Source: Saururus chinensis (Eukaryota; Streptophyta; Magnoliopsida; Piperales; Saururaceae). Taken from it: a DNA stretch of 64,000 nucleotides. A program made the translations under genes and the position numbers. Location of the stretch: positions 22,117,092 through 22,181,091 of the forward strand of contig CP141143.1 of NCBI GenBank assembly GCA_035235625.1, given 5' to 3'. Under the pieces are notes generated by a model that was not told the origin of the DNA, searched no databases, and saw only the letters and a list, made by a program, of their open reading frames with translations. Shown piece by piece: positions 1 to 15,546 of the stretch (position 1 is its first letter; the number at the start of each line of letters is the position of its first letter).

Positions 1-1110
1 TCCTCTCACATGCCCAAATCATAATAAATCAACATACCATTCACACTAATACAGTTCATTATATATCTTTTATTCTCAGCAAGGCCTCCCCTAATAGAAA
101 ATAAAAGAATCACAGCAGGGTGTGTCATGTGCACCCTAAGTACCATATATGTATAATAAAATTCTAACAAGCTCCTGTACATACATTTAAACAGTTACCT
201 AACAATTCAGCATAGTATTATCAAAGTCGACCTATATCCTGTAAGGTGAATCTTAGTAAATTGAGCAAAACATAAGATAAGAAATTTCTGATTAAGGCAC
301 ATAGAAAACAAATATAACAGATCCTGCATATATAATTTAGCTTCTCCCATATTTAAATATAAACCTAAATCAGCGTAGAAACTCATGTCCACATGTAAGT
401 CAACCATTACTTATGCTAAAACAAAGTATATGAACTGCCTAGATTTCATTTCTTTCATTAACATACATAACTGACATATCCTCCACCACTGAGAAAGAAT
501 TAGAAGATCAAATCTGCATGTATGATGTGAACACTAGATAGTGAATAAATCCATATCTATCACAGTTTCACAGTTTTATTGATAGCATCAGAGATTTGTT
601 TTAAACCTATCCTAGCATAGAATAGAATCATATCACCCATAGACCAAACCCATACTTCAGAATCATACTAGAAAACTGATTCCATTTTATGAAATGAAAT
701 CAGCGTACTGCCCATCAAATGTTGGAAATTACATATTTAATCAAAACATAAAATACTTTGCAGAATCAAAATTTGAGCATAAGTATGATATTAAGATTTC
801 ATTCCACACAATACCACCACAAAACAATTCATGTTGAGGGACAATTCATGTTCCAAATGAGGGACCTCACCTTAGCCTAGCTTGAAGCACAAACTGACAC
901 AAAATATCACTACTCCTCACAAAATCCTAAGAAAACCACAGCCAAACTCTAATTAATAGGAGGAGACATGTAATCAATCGCAAGGGAAAGAAAATGCTGA
1001 AATTTGGAAAATTTTGGACGATCCAACACACTGTGAACAGTGTTTCCGAATCTGGGAAGAAGGGATTTACCCAAATCAGAGAGAGAGAGAGTTGTTTTAA
1101 GAAAAATCTT
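1..1110. other. AT-rich non-coding DNA, possibly an intron of a leftward gene
   Basis: No convincing coding exon is visible on either strand; the longest open frames are short and compositionally random. If the putative first exon just to the right is real, this is mostly its first intron, with the gene body beyond the left edge. Confidence 0.3.
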
Positions 1111-1225
1111 ACCTTTTTGCCTTCCCCTCTTCAGCCCAGTCCTCTCACTGCCCAGCTTTCCCCCTCGTCACCGCCGGCAAGCTGCCACAACCTCTTCTCG
1201 TCGAACCAGGGAAGAAAGGCTATTT
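1111..1225 (-). other. Possible non-coding first exon of a leftward gene
   Basis: A GC- and purine/pyrimidine-biased island (about 1110-1480) stands out from AT-rich surroundings. Read leftward, a TATA-like box at 1252-1258 is followed by a leader-like stretch and then a good splice donor, AAAAG|GTAAGA, near 1110. This is the usual look of a plant gene start with a 5' UTR intron. No coding exon is seen in the remaining 1.1 kb, so the product is unknown. The right boundary is estimated from the TATA position. Confidence 0.28.
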
Positions 1226-1251
1226 GGGGCGAGGGGGAGGGAGGAGATGAA

Positions 1252-1258
1252 ATTTATA
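1252..1258 (-). promoter_or_regulatory. TATA-like box of the possible leftward gene
   Basis: TATAAAT on the minus strand, about 30 bp upstream of the leader-like stretch. Support is only positional. Confidence 0.28.
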
Positions 1259-1510
1259 GAGAGGGACTGGGGAGAGACGTGCAGGGGAAAGGAAGGAGAA
1301 TCATGATCTGAATGGGAGAAACGCAGGGAGAAAGGGGGAGAGTCACCGGGAGAGAACTTATCCCCTCCCTGGTGCGGTGAGGCTGGGGGGAGAGACCTTC
1401 TCTCCCCCGACGCTCCCAGAAGGAAAAGAAATCCAGTCGGGTCTGAGTTCAACTCAGACCCGGACCGGGTTCGGGCTAAAAAAATAAAAGACAAGGGTTT
1501 ACACAATCTT

Positions 1511-4194
<2,684 letters not shown>

Positions 4195-7100
4195 TTAATT
4201 AAGTCCACCAACAACAATAGGAGAAGCTGCTGCCAAGGGTGTCACAAGAACAGCTGTGTTTCCTGCCACAGGGCGATACCCAGCAGCGGCCTCAAGGCGC
4301 TCCCACAGAAGCTTCCGTTTCTCATCAGCTGCCTTAAGCTTAGCTTCCTCCTCTTCAAAGTTGCTCTGACAAGTTTGAAACAGCGCTTCGTCCATTTCAG
4401 AGAACATTTTGCGCACATTCATAGTAAGGTTCAGTACTGCTTGATTCCAATGGTTCCTTGTGTTCCTTTCCAAAGCAGGAAATATTATTGGCAATATCGC
4501 CTGCCTGTTCTGTGCTATAAGGCTCACTATGTGGTCATTGTTCCACAGAAACAGAGTTCGTTCTGCAACCTGAAACAAAAACAACAAATGGTTGATCCAT
4601 GTCGTATAGCCTGAAACAAAGGTACAAACGCATACCAGCACTTGTCCACTGAATGGATTAATTTATCCCAAAATCATTTTGCAGCTAACAATGTTAGAAG
4701 TAAAATATAAGACAATTGCAATCAAAATTCAGACTAATCCAGCATGATGAATGGCAAGAACTGAAGTCACTCAGTTTGGACAAACGAAAATTCTCTCCTC
4801 AGTTCAAGGAATCCAGACATCCACATATTTCCATAAGTGCCCAAATGCATACATATGAACATAGACACTTTTGAGGTAGAATTAACCCTCGAGTTATAAA
4901 CGAATCAATTCAACCCCAAGGGAAAGCACATTAAATATTAAATTTAATCACATAATAATACTCTAATACTCCCACTAAACAAGATTATATCAGTGAACTT
5001 TAACTGAATCACCACTGCAACATGCACAGACCAAATGGGCTTAGACCAAAACAACAACAAAGTGATATAAAACTCTGACAAAGAGACTCTCTTTTTCACA
5101 TTTGTCTCATCTTGGTTCTTAACAACCCGTGGATAGGCTTCACTTCAAGAACCAAAAATAATATTTAGAACCAAATCTCTGGTTCTGTCAGTAAGTTGTA
5201 GAAAGAAAACACGATGCCATAAGTTTAAGATGGAAAATTCCATAAGAAATGGATCAGATAACATCCAAAACCAATATGTTGCGGTAGAAATCAGCAAAAG
5301 GCAATTTTAAATTAAGAGGTTAGAAAATCAAATCCTCTACGAGTAAACTCCATTTATATTAGTCATGCAATACAAACATGATGGTTACGATCTTAACAGT
5401 TCAGCTGTCAGAAGCTTATAAATAGCTCTTTCTCCCATAACCATGATATTCACCCACTCATCCGAGTTTCTGATAAGAGAATAATGTAAATGTATAAATA
5501 TTTAAAATGTTAATACCAGTTGACATCATTTACTTTATAACATCAACGAGTATTTGTTGTTCCAGAACCACATAGTGATACAGATGGAGTGGGTAAAATC
5601 CACTCACACCTAGTAGCAGTAGATCTGAGTGATATAAAGGTGAATATGTATCTGTATTAATCATCATGAACATTGAATTGATCTAAATGCGCCATAATAT
5701 TGCAAATTAATTTTACAGCAGAAGAGAAAATAAGATACAGCAGAAACAAACACTCTATTAAAAAAGCAGTTAATTAGTAAGCTAAATAGAAAATCCAGCT
5801 ATGAAACCCTGCAGAAACAAGACAAATCGCATCATAGTAGGGGGGAAAATGTAAATTTATAATAGAAAGTATCATGCACTCATATGTGACAGCTAGAAAT
5901 TTTGATCAGCCTTTTACAAGTCTAACTCAGGAAGGTAACCAGATTTGCACAAAAATCAAAAGTAATTATAACTAATCAGCAATTACAGTGAAGTTCCTTG
6001 GAAAATTCATTTTGTTATTTACTACTCCCTCCATCCCACATTAATAGCTCCATTTAGTTTTTCAAAATGAACTAAACAAAACTATTAATTGGGACAGACG
6101 GAGTATTATCTTGAACAGTGGAGACAGAAAGAGAGAGAATTTTACATCTGTTATCTTAAATACTCCATCCGTCCTATATTAATAGCTACATTCGGTAAAA
6201 TAGTGGCTTTTATTGAATGGTGAAACCCACATCTAACAGAAGGGAAAATAGGTTCATGATACTCTTTTTTAAGTACCCAACCACTTAACAAGAACAAAAT
6301 GGAGCTATTAATATGGAACAAACATTTTTGCCAAAATGAGGCATTAATGTGGGACAGAGGGAGTATTTCTTTCACATTGCACTTTTTGAGTTTTACATCA
6401 ATTATCTAGAATATTCCTGCAATGTGATAAATAAAATGTATAAAATCCTACAAATATATTACGGCAGTCAAACTATCCAAACTTGCTATATATTTGAATC
6501 TGGACCAGAATCAAAGAAGTTAATCACGAACATTATCAACATGAGCTTACCTGGAAGTGGGAACTGTTAAGACAGCAAGCAATCCGCCTGAAGAGAGGGA
6601 CCATACATTTTTGATATTCTGTCATGTTAGTAGCTTCCAACACCTCTTCTAACTCCCCCAAGAACATCACCTCCTTTTGGCTATTAGTCACTGGCCAATA
6701 CTTCAAAAGACCCCTAATCACAGTATTGGCTAATTTCGGCTCTTTCTCTATGAACTGAATTACACAAAATGACAACTGCTGGAGATAGTTTCCAACACAT
6801 TTTGGCTTATGCAGGGGAATCAAAGCTCTCCATAGAAACATCTTGTGTTCCTCCTTCAAAGGTAGCGCAAAACCGCTAATAACACTCCCAAAGATCTCCA
6901 ACAACTCCGCAATACCATTATGCCTTTCAGTTTCAAACACAAAACGGTAGAAAATGTTGCTAACCGCCTTCCTGATGAATGGGCGGTGAACCATGAACTT
7001 TCCGTAAATCCTATGCAATATGGTTTTCAAGCAATCTCTTTCTCTCGGGTCCTCTGAATCAAAAAGATCAAGCAACCTCAAAATAAACGAATGATCTACA

Positions 7101-7711
7101 TACTTCTTTGCCACCTTTGCGTCAAATGACGAAGAGGCAACAACCCTAAGCAGCAACTCGTACACAATTTGCAAATGTGACCAGGCTGGATCAAACATTG
7201 GCTCTTCCTCTTCAGTTTCCGCCCCCGGAGTGGTGGATCGATAACTTGGGGGGAAAACCCTGAACAAGTTAGCAGCTGCCATCTTGCAAATACCTGCTAT
7301 GACCGGCTCACCGAACCTTGCCGATCCCGACGCAACATATTCCACAATCTCAACAAGGGTTTGACGTTTCAGATCCTTCTCCACAGAGTTTTTGTTCGGA
7401 TCGCCAAAATCAAAAACCACACAGCAGAGATTCAACTTGCTGAGGAACAGATTCTGCTTTTCCGCGTTAGCAACATCCTTGAAGGAGAGCAACGGCTCGA
7501 TCCCGGCCACGACGCTCGCCGGAAACACTGCAGACGACATCCGCTTGACGGAGGCCGATCGCCCCGCAGCTGCAGCGTTTCCACTGTTTGGGCGCTGTGC
7601 GGAGTTGACACCAACATTGGGCGAGCAGTTAACGGAATTATTAGCAACAGAATCTGCGCTTTCGGACTTGGAGGACTTCCGAGGAAGCTTGCTCAGGAAC
7701 TGCTTAAACAT
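4195..7711 (-). CDS. Serine/threonine phosphatase PP2A regulatory subunit B' (B56 family)
   Basis: Regulatory subunit that binds the PP2A scaffold A and catalytic C subunits and directs the holoenzyme to substrates. Two coding exons: 7711-6551 (387 codons) and 4569-4195 (124 codons plus stop), joined in phase 0 by CAG|GTAAGC and TTTCAG|GTT, giving 511 aa, a normal B' length. The start [16 protein letters not shown] is the usual plant B' N-terminus; the upstream in-frame Met at 7882 lies in leader-like sequence. Residues 1-65 are Ser/Asn-rich and poorly structured. From about residue 70 the HEAT-like B56 domain runs with conserved blocks such as [19 protein letters not shown] (221-239), [20 protein letters not shown] (254-273), [13 protein letters not shown] (368-380) and, in exon 2, [10 protein letters not shown]. 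The 1,981-bp intron carries two MITEs. Protein-level assignment is firm; the exact B' paralogue is not resolved. Confidence 0.96.
6025..6103. mobile_element. Stowaway-like MITE (79 bp) in the PP2A intron
   Basis: Terminal inverted repeats CTCCCTCCATCCCA and GGGACAGACGGAG match the Stowaway (Tc1/mariner) type, and TA flanks both ends (6023-6024, 6104-6105). Non-coding and non-autonomous. Confidence 0.85.
6163..6363. mobile_element. Stowaway-like MITE (201 bp) in the PP2A intron
   Basis: Ends CTCCATCCGTCC and GGGACAGAGGGAG with flanking TA dinucleotides. The interior is clearly related to the copy at 25763-25962 in the second Aux/IAA gene: both share the block GATACTCTTTTTTAAGTACC. It lies only 60 bp from the 79-bp copy in the same intron. 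Confidence 0.85.
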
Positions 7712-7761
7712 GGCGGCAATTCTCGAACAGTAAAAGAAAAATTCCCTAAAAGTCCGACATC

Positions 7762-8079
7762 CTGAAACTGTTTCAGTAGCCCAACGGCGTGCACCTCGAA
7801 GTGATGGCGACGAAATAGACACGGAAAAGCTCAGACTTCGCGGACCATTCCAAATGCTGAAACGAAGAGCCCTAAATTTCAAACTTTTAGCGTCGAGCCT
7901 CTAATGTCGGTCATCGAGCGACCGAGCCGGCAGCTTCAAAAAACGCCGATCTTGCTCGCATAAACGCGAGATAGCCGAATCAGCTAAAATTAGTTCCAGC
8001 AAAAACTACAAATCCTGGTTTTTGCAGCACAAAGCTAACGGAAGCTACCCAGATTTACGATTCTTGATCCAAAACTCAC
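7762..8079 (-). other. Probable 5' UTR intron of the PP2A B' gene
   Basis: Upstream of the ATG, a donor GGAG|GTGAGT (exon end 8080) and an acceptor TTTCAG|GATG (exon start 7761) bracket an AT-richer segment. The leader exon beyond it (8080 to about 8330) is GC-rich with no TATA box that I can see. Plant B' genes often have a leader intron; here it is inferred from splice signals only. Confidence 0.45.
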
Positions 8080-8339
8080 CTCCAAGTCCAAATTTTCAGC
8101 ACTCCGAAGTCCAAAATCCACTCATCCAGCCGAAGCAGGGGCTCAGCAGGAAGAACCGAGATCGGAGGAGACGGCAAGAGGGTCGTCGTCGGAAGGTGAA
8201 TCAGGCGAAGAGCATCGCCGGCACGAGACGGCGAGAGGAGTGGCCTAGATCTGGAGCCGGAGATCTGGAAGGAATCGTCGCCCACTCCCGACCGCCATGA
8301 CCGAAAGCTCACTCTGAGATTGGGGAGTCCCGAAGAAAG

Positions 8340-11300
8340 GGGGATGGGACGGGTTGGAGAGGATGGAGATGGAGCGTTATCTGCGGCCGGTCGGAATGCT
8401 TTATCGCGGGACCCCCGGTGGGCCCCGGTGTCTGGCCAATAGCTTGAAGAATAGACGTGGGGCCACGGTGGGTAAAGACGATTCCTTGGGCGGGGGGAGT
8501 GGGCGAAGGCTGTCCGGGGCGTATAGTGACCATCGATTGAGGTAGGAAAACGACTCGGCTGAAATCTACGGTCCAGATTGGGCCTCAGCTGCTTCGGATG
8601 CTTGTCATGGATAATTGGATGCAATTGGGTGTAATTACCGAGACGGCCGGTGTGGTTAATTCGACTAATGATGATTAGTTTAAGTGCTAATAAATGCTTA
8701 TGTCCATAATTCAGGAGGCTTTCCAAAACAGGCTGGCGTTTCATGAGCCCAATAATGTCACAGTCAAGTCGAGCAATCTTTTCAATAATGAAAGAGGATG
8801 ATGGGCTTAGGAATGTGTGTTAAGATTGGCCGGACGCGGCCCATCCGGCCCATGTTCATAAATGGGTTGGGTACGGACGAGGAGGTTCAGCCATTTGAGC
8901 TGCACCTACCCCCTTCTAGTCAAGCAATAGAGGCGTACAAGCCTGAAATTTGTGTCTGCAGTTAATGTAGCACTGTGCTGTCATTATACGTGGGTATGAC
9001 ACAATTGACACAGACACTCCCCTGACATTACTAACACGGCCCTAGTATGGGCCCGACAGTATTGGGGCCCACAATGAAAGACTACTTGCCGGGAGGTACC
9101 ATTTGTTTGGGTCTTACGTTTTAATGCTACCGAATTGAAACCTTATTCACAAATCAATCTGAAGAGAATGTTGTTAGGCTTCACTGATTAACACAGTAAT
9201 CTTATTTTTACACTAATAACGCTCATGTCATGTAATATAAAAAACGTCGTATAAGAACTATTGATATTTGAAATCAAAGGTATATAAATTATAAACTAAG
9301 TGTGCATCATCGATTGATTGAATAGACGTCTGATATATTCTTGAAGCTAGGCTCACTGCAAATTAGAAACCATAGAAAAACGCTGCCCTTTGAATGGATG
9401 GTGGGCACAAAACGGCGAAAAGAGTACTTAATTGTCCCTAGATGCGACAATGTGTAATGTGGTAGTCAAGAAACAGTAGCGGACTGTTGAAGAAGGAGGT
9501 GCGTCATTAATCAATCAAAGTGGCCTCGATTCGAACGCCATATAGTACGAGTGAACCCGCTTGAGGCGGGACTTTGTCAACTTTTTGCATTCATGCCAAA
9601 ATTGAAGTCTCCTCGGTCCAGCCAGTGTATCTCCAATGCCTCTCTCTCTCTCATCTCTTCGTTTCCTCTTCTTCTCCCTCTATCTGCAGTGAACCTCTTT
9701 TTGCATGCCTTGAATCACATGCCTGTTGCTTGGTCTTTGACGTGTGGAATCTCGTGAGGTTCCAAACTGTGTAGCGGAGCTTACAGCCATGCCCATAATC
9801 TCTTGTGTTTTGGATTCTTGCAACCAACCTCACTGTACAGCACCAGCATGTATGCGCATCTCCTGTGCTTTAGTTTGAAGCCTGCTTGCAGCCAGTGGCA
9901 GAGTCCTGGTCCGACTGAGGAGGAGGGCATTAAATTTGACATTACAGTAGCTAAGCACCAAATCATAATGGCTTTGGAGTAGGGAGAACCACAACTTGAG
10001 CTTCCCAGTCACGTAACTAGTGGCCCTCGGGATGTGTGGCGGGGAGCATGCACCGTTGGGGGCGGGCAATCTGTTTGGTAACTAAAGGAGAAGAGGAGTT
10101 GACGAGGAGTGTTTTTTTCGTAACAAAACGAGAAGAGTCGATTCACGATTGCATTTGAAGAAACATGTATTGTGGTCGACGAATTCAAATCCACAGAGTC
10201 GCCAGTGAAGTATGATCGGCTTTGGATAGCCCCTAATTGATGGCGTGTGCTATAGTACACCGAAGTAACATAAAAATTATGATTTGTATTAGCTTTGTGC
10301 ATTGCAATGTGCATCTTTGATATGGGGGCCATGAATGACCATTAGACCTTGAGACTCTATTAGTAAGAAGAAGTTTTCTTAATCTTAATTGACAATGAGC
10401 TCAGTGTAAATTATGTATAGGAGTTATCTATGAAATAACGGTATACATGATAGCACATGTTAGTATTAATATATTAATGATGATATACAATAATGTGCAT
10501 GTTATCGATCTAAAATATCAACAACTCTAATGTATAACTTGCATTCAAGTCATTATTAGATGGGAACATAAAAAACTCTTCCTTATTAGTAGAGAATCTT
10601 TGGTGGATATTTACCACCGGATTTGAGTTCACGATTGACTAATGGGATGAGAGTTGCCATCTTTATCAGCTCAAGTGGGTGATTTGATGTGCTTCTTGAG
10701 GCATTGTAAAAATGCCTCGAAAGCATTGGTAATAAGGTGTGCTTCAAAGGCATATACCTCACAAAATAGAAAGGGAAAAATATGAAAATAATATTTACAC
10801 TCCATTTTCTCTACATCTTAGGCCTTACACCACATTTGATTAGATAGGAAAGGTAGATCCCACCTGATAAGATGATATTCACTTTTCTCTATCTAATCAT
10901 AAGTGGTGTAAAGCCGATGGTGTAGAAAAAGTGGAGTAAGAATATCATCTTCTGAAAAATTAATTCACAATCAAGTAGTTTCTCCAAGCTCCAATATCCA
11001 CTATCTAGGTAGGACAAATTTTGGTCCCCCCACATACATCCTATAGGATATCATATATTTTACAAGAGTCATCAATCATCATGATAGATGACACATATTA
11101 GTGCACAAGTTTGTGATATTAATATGAGCTAGTACGTGCATTGTCATCCTAATGATCAACATCTCCTATAAAATGAAAGATATCCTAGAGGATAAGTGAC
11201 GCCCATATGTTACACAAAAGAATGTCTTTTATTTTCAAAACTTTATTTTTCATCGACAAGCCACCGGTGTGTTGATACATACGTCAATCAAAAAATTGGT

Positions 11301-14300
11301 CTTGATGGTCGGTAGGCACCAACGTGTCGAAGGTCGGATCAAAGAAATTATAAGATGTGGTTACATCAGAAATTGTGGGGAGTTATATGGTCCTAAATTC
11401 TAGAGGCGATTATACCTAATGGGCCAAGGATCAAATAATTTTAGAGTTTTGGGAGTCTGTTGAGTCCACGTGAGAGTGGTGTGCATATTTTGATACATGA
11501 GTGCAATAAGGGTTTGTGCTAGAAAGAAGGAGCAATGTGGATTCGAGGTCAAATCGTAAACCTTGCCATTGCATGATGTTCGAATTGCATAGTTTATGTA
11601 TTTTCTTTATTATTGGCAAGTTTTGAATATATGCATAATTGATTGACATAGGATATTATTGTGTTTTGAGTAACAATGGTGATTTTGTTGCATGTTGATC
11701 ACATGTCATTGTTTCATGTTTAAACTATAAGAATCTCATTTTATAAAAAAAATATATCATGTTTTTCAAAGAAAATAGTTAGGGAACCAGTATGGTCTCT
11801 GTTTGTTTTCTTTCCAATCAACAACACAATGGCACACACGATGTCTGTGATGACATCAGTGGTTGGAGGAAGATAAATAGTTTTAGTACCAACATGTTGT
11901 ATTGCATTGGCATTTTACTGGTCACTAGTAGTGTGACTAAAGTGTTTGTACTAACATTGGTGAGATAGGCTCCCCCACCCTATCCATGGTTGGTAAGGAT
12001 TCAACACAAGGAGGAGATGTCAGTGGTCATCAACACCCCAACTAACATGTCAATAAGGTCACTTATAGTGCATGATTAATAAATTTTGAGCATAATTTCT
12101 ACCATAGTTTATGCTATAAATAAGATATGTAATAGTGCGGTATTCGTGCATGCATTATTTGCTAGGCGTGCATGATATTAGGGTAAGTAAACTATGTGCA
12201 CGTTTGAATCCTTGTAATGGATAGAGTTAACCTTTATATTTGGCACTTAAGGGTCAAACAATCATAGTATCTGGTTGGCTCTAAAAATGAGTTATCTTAG
12301 CCACATAGATGGAGTGTCATGGTATAAAAAAGGGTCATTATTTCCCTAGCTCTCCAAAAGTGGGAGTTTATTTGTAGAATTACTTCTCTAGCCTAGGAGT
12401 AAGACTTAAATAAATCATAGCATAAAAAGATAAATAGTCTAATGTAATACACGAGGTTTCGATGATTGTAGAATTTGAGATCTCAACCACTTGAGTCTAT
12501 TAGCCCTTGTGGGTCTTTGCTTTTATGCCGTGCATGGAGTTTAGCAATGACTTCAACAAAAATACAAAGTTGAATTGTGTGGTAGTTCATGTTATAATGT
12601 AAGTGGTTGGACTTGTATATGTAGCTACTATATCTTAGAGAGCGATATGTTTTCTTTTTCTTATGGTTTGGATGTGACCGTGAAGGATTAAAAGATATGA
12701 TTGTCTTGACTTGATTTATATTCTATTATTTTATATGTCATTGTAGTTATTATTCTTCTATCCCACTAGGTATATTAGTATATTATCCGTTGTAGTGCAG
12801 GTGTTGTAGGTAAAGATCATTTGCACCTAGGGTTAGGCAAACCATAGTGTAGACTCCTCTTGCAACTTCGGTTTCTTTTTTTCTTATTGGAATGTTTATT
12901 AGGCATGTGAGCATCATAATTATTTTCATTGTTAATCGAAGCTTTGGTTTGACAGACAAGTGCTTAACAGTAGACCGCGTAGTTATTTTAATTTGACTTA
13001 GATATTTACTAGTATAAATATTATATTACACACTTGTATTTATTTTAAATGTTCCTTATTTAAAATATTTTTGTTGCATCAAGCTCGAGGTAGTTTGCAT
13101 ATTTTCTAAAGAAATATAAAAGTATATGTGTAAATTTGGGGGCATAACAGGCAGTTTAAGAGTTGAAGACTTTAGATTGCCCATTTAGGACTTATATTTT
13201 ATGAATTTTTAGTAAGTTTACTTTTAGACAATTAGTGTGTTGTAATAAGAGAGAATTTTGATTCTAGTTAATTATGTTTTGTTTCATAATATTTAGTAAT
13301 ATCTTCTCTTCAATGCTACAAGTTCATTTCATGGTGAACAATGATTTTTCGCATCCAAAATCTAGGTGTGTTTTGAGGTTCAAATGAGACATGCCAGTCA
13401 TACCATAGATGCATGAAAATATAAATTTTTTCATAATCCTTAAATATGAATGTAATTATGTAATTAACCCAAGCTAACCTATAACAATCTCATAATGTAA
13501 CAACTTGGAAGACTCAATAATTTAATTACTTGCTTGCTTAACTGCAAGTTCACATGTATACTTGAGACTAGTCTAAAATTACCCAATTCAAAATAGGCTA
13601 AATGCATTACTTTCTGTTTTCACTTTCTTGCCACTTCCAAAATTATAAAGTAGTGCTCAAGTTATTGTGCAAGTAAGTATGACATACATTCTTTATTGAC
13701 CTATTTATTAATGATCTTTTATAAAAGTATACTTTAAGAACTTTAGGCCTGACCATTGTAAATCTAACAATCGATGCATTGGTATCAATATCAATAGTCA
13801 TCAACTTGTAGGTTGGTCCCAAACAAGAGTGAAAAGACTTATGCAAGCTTTGTTCATTGATACCGCCATTGATGTGTCGAACGTCTTGTCGTTGCCCGGT
13901 GTTTTCCCTAACAACTCATCTCCATGAGTCGATCTTGGGAACAATTTATTTTCTCCTAACTATCGACACACATCGACATGTCAATGACAACATCAATGTT
14001 CGATGTTAAAGAATAAACCAATTTTCTTATTGGGACTAAGTCAATATTTGCTAATCTAATCATTTGAACACCTTTAATTTTTAACCCTTCCAAGGGTCAC
14101 CACAAACATGCCCTGAATTTATACAAATTATTGATCACAAGATACTTAAACATAGATTCCTTTAATTATCTTTATCCGTTTATTTAGATACTTTACATAG
14201 ATGCATATATTACACTTATAGAGGGTGCAACGTGGTCCATGATCCCGTGCTATAATTGCACATAATCCAAAAGAGTGGCACTACGTAGAGCACCTTAATT

Positions 14301-14968
14301 ATTTTAAAATATAATACACCTCTTCATCTATTAATACATACATATATCTTAGGGCTCTTTTTTGTTTTTTAAAGGATTATATATGCATGTATTAATAAAT
14401 GAAGAGGTGGTCAAGCAGTTATATGTATTAATATATGTATGTCCAGCGGTTTAAGGCCCTTCCCTCAAACCGCTAGTCTTTTGATGAAGAACTTTCGCAT
14501 AAACTCCTTTGATGTCCTTTGTAAGTAATATTCCTTCCAACTGCTCTTTGATCTGATATTCCCTCTCGCTTAAGGCTGTTTTTGGTTTTTTAGCCTCTAA
14601 AGATGTTTTTTTCCTAAAGAAAATCATCCCCTTTTAAAAGTGTGCAACTAACCAAATCCCTCATGAGCCATAACCACTTATGATTTTTGGCTTAACGGAT
14701 TTACATATATTTCATCAACACATTGAGGACTCGCCGAAGGATGATTGACACGTCACAGACATATCGGTGTCCTACTAATAATCCCTTATTGTTATAAATT
14801 TTTTTTGATAAAACTTGCAGGAGTTAGACCAGACACCACCAAAACTCCTTACATGGCAGCTACTAGCTGCCGATAAAAACTTAAGAGTGAAATGTTTAAG
14901 GTTAAAAGAGAAATGGAGTGAGTAGTCGAAGAGAGAGAGAGAGAGAGAGCAAGAAAATAACCCACTAA
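8340..14968. other. Intergenic DNA, mostly decayed AT-rich sequence
   Basis: The left 400 bp is GC-rich and probably promoter of the PP2A gene. Beyond it, one MITE is delimited (10795-10939). A dispersed repeat around 10388-10600 shares words with 17900-18120, 31225-31420 and 57025-57155. No coding exon with recognisable homology was found in about 6.6 kb. Confidence 0.5.
10795..10939. mobile_element. MITE with imperfect terminal inverted repeats
   Basis: The left end TTACACTCCATTTTCTCTAC pairs with the reverse complement of the right end (TTACTCCACTTTTTCTACAC). Inner arms CCTTACACCAC and GTGGTGTAAAG extend the hairpin. AATAT-like sequence lies on both sides, but the target duplication is not exact, so the superfamily is not assigned. 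Confidence 0.65.
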
Positions 14969-15145
14969 GGGGCTGTTTGTGAGGGGTTAAGATCGGCTGG
15001 GTGAGCACTCCCACCCGGCGCCTAACTGATCCGAATCTGTTTGAAAGGCAAGTTGGAGGAAAAATTGCTTTCCCCTTTGAGTGCATATATCACATCAAGG
15101 GGGAGATTCACTTTCTCCCAACCCTAATGTCTCCCAAACGTGCCC
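14969..15145. mobile_element. Harbinger/Tourist-like MITE (177 bp)
   Basis: The left end GGGGCTGTTTGTGAGGGG and the reverse complement of the right end (GGGCACGTTTGGGAGACA) are inverted repeats. TAA flanks both ends (14966-14968, 15146-15148), the 3-bp target duplication typical of PIF/Harbinger. It lies about 400 bp beyond the stop codon of the first Aux/IAA gene. Confidence 0.72.
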
Positions 15146-15546
15146 TAAAGTGGATAGTGCCATAATTTCGAGGTGGACCTTTTGGTTGCAAACCAGCCAT
15201 CCATGAGATAAAGCCATACTTTTTTGCTTCACACTTTAAAGCTTATGCCGAGGCAAATTAAATAGCGGAGATGTGGTGTTAATCATCACTTTCACCCATC
15301 AGGCACCATCATATTAGTTTAGTATATTTCACATTCATCACACTGCAGGAGCCAGGAATTATAAAAAAGACGAGATGCAGTATAAAATCCTGATTAGCTT
15401 GATACAACTTTGGCAGATGCCAGTTAAATCCAAAACCGGGCATTACAACTTGTCTATACCGTAGGCGGGGGAGTCTCACAAAGACAGAAGAACGACAATA
15501 AAAACTCCTTATATACAGTCTTCAAGGGAAAGCCCCTCCACTCCAT
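15146..15546 (-). other. 3' UTR and downstream flank of Aux/IAA gene 1
   Basis: Non-coding sequence between the stop codon at 15547 and the MITE. The polyadenylation site was not located. Confidence 0.45.

Noticed and set aside
8076-8744. 222-residue minus-strand frame upstream of PP2A B'
   Set aside because: Lies in GC-rich leader and promoter sequence, composition is Pro/Arg/Ser-rich without a domain, and it is crossed by a probable 5' UTR splice donor.
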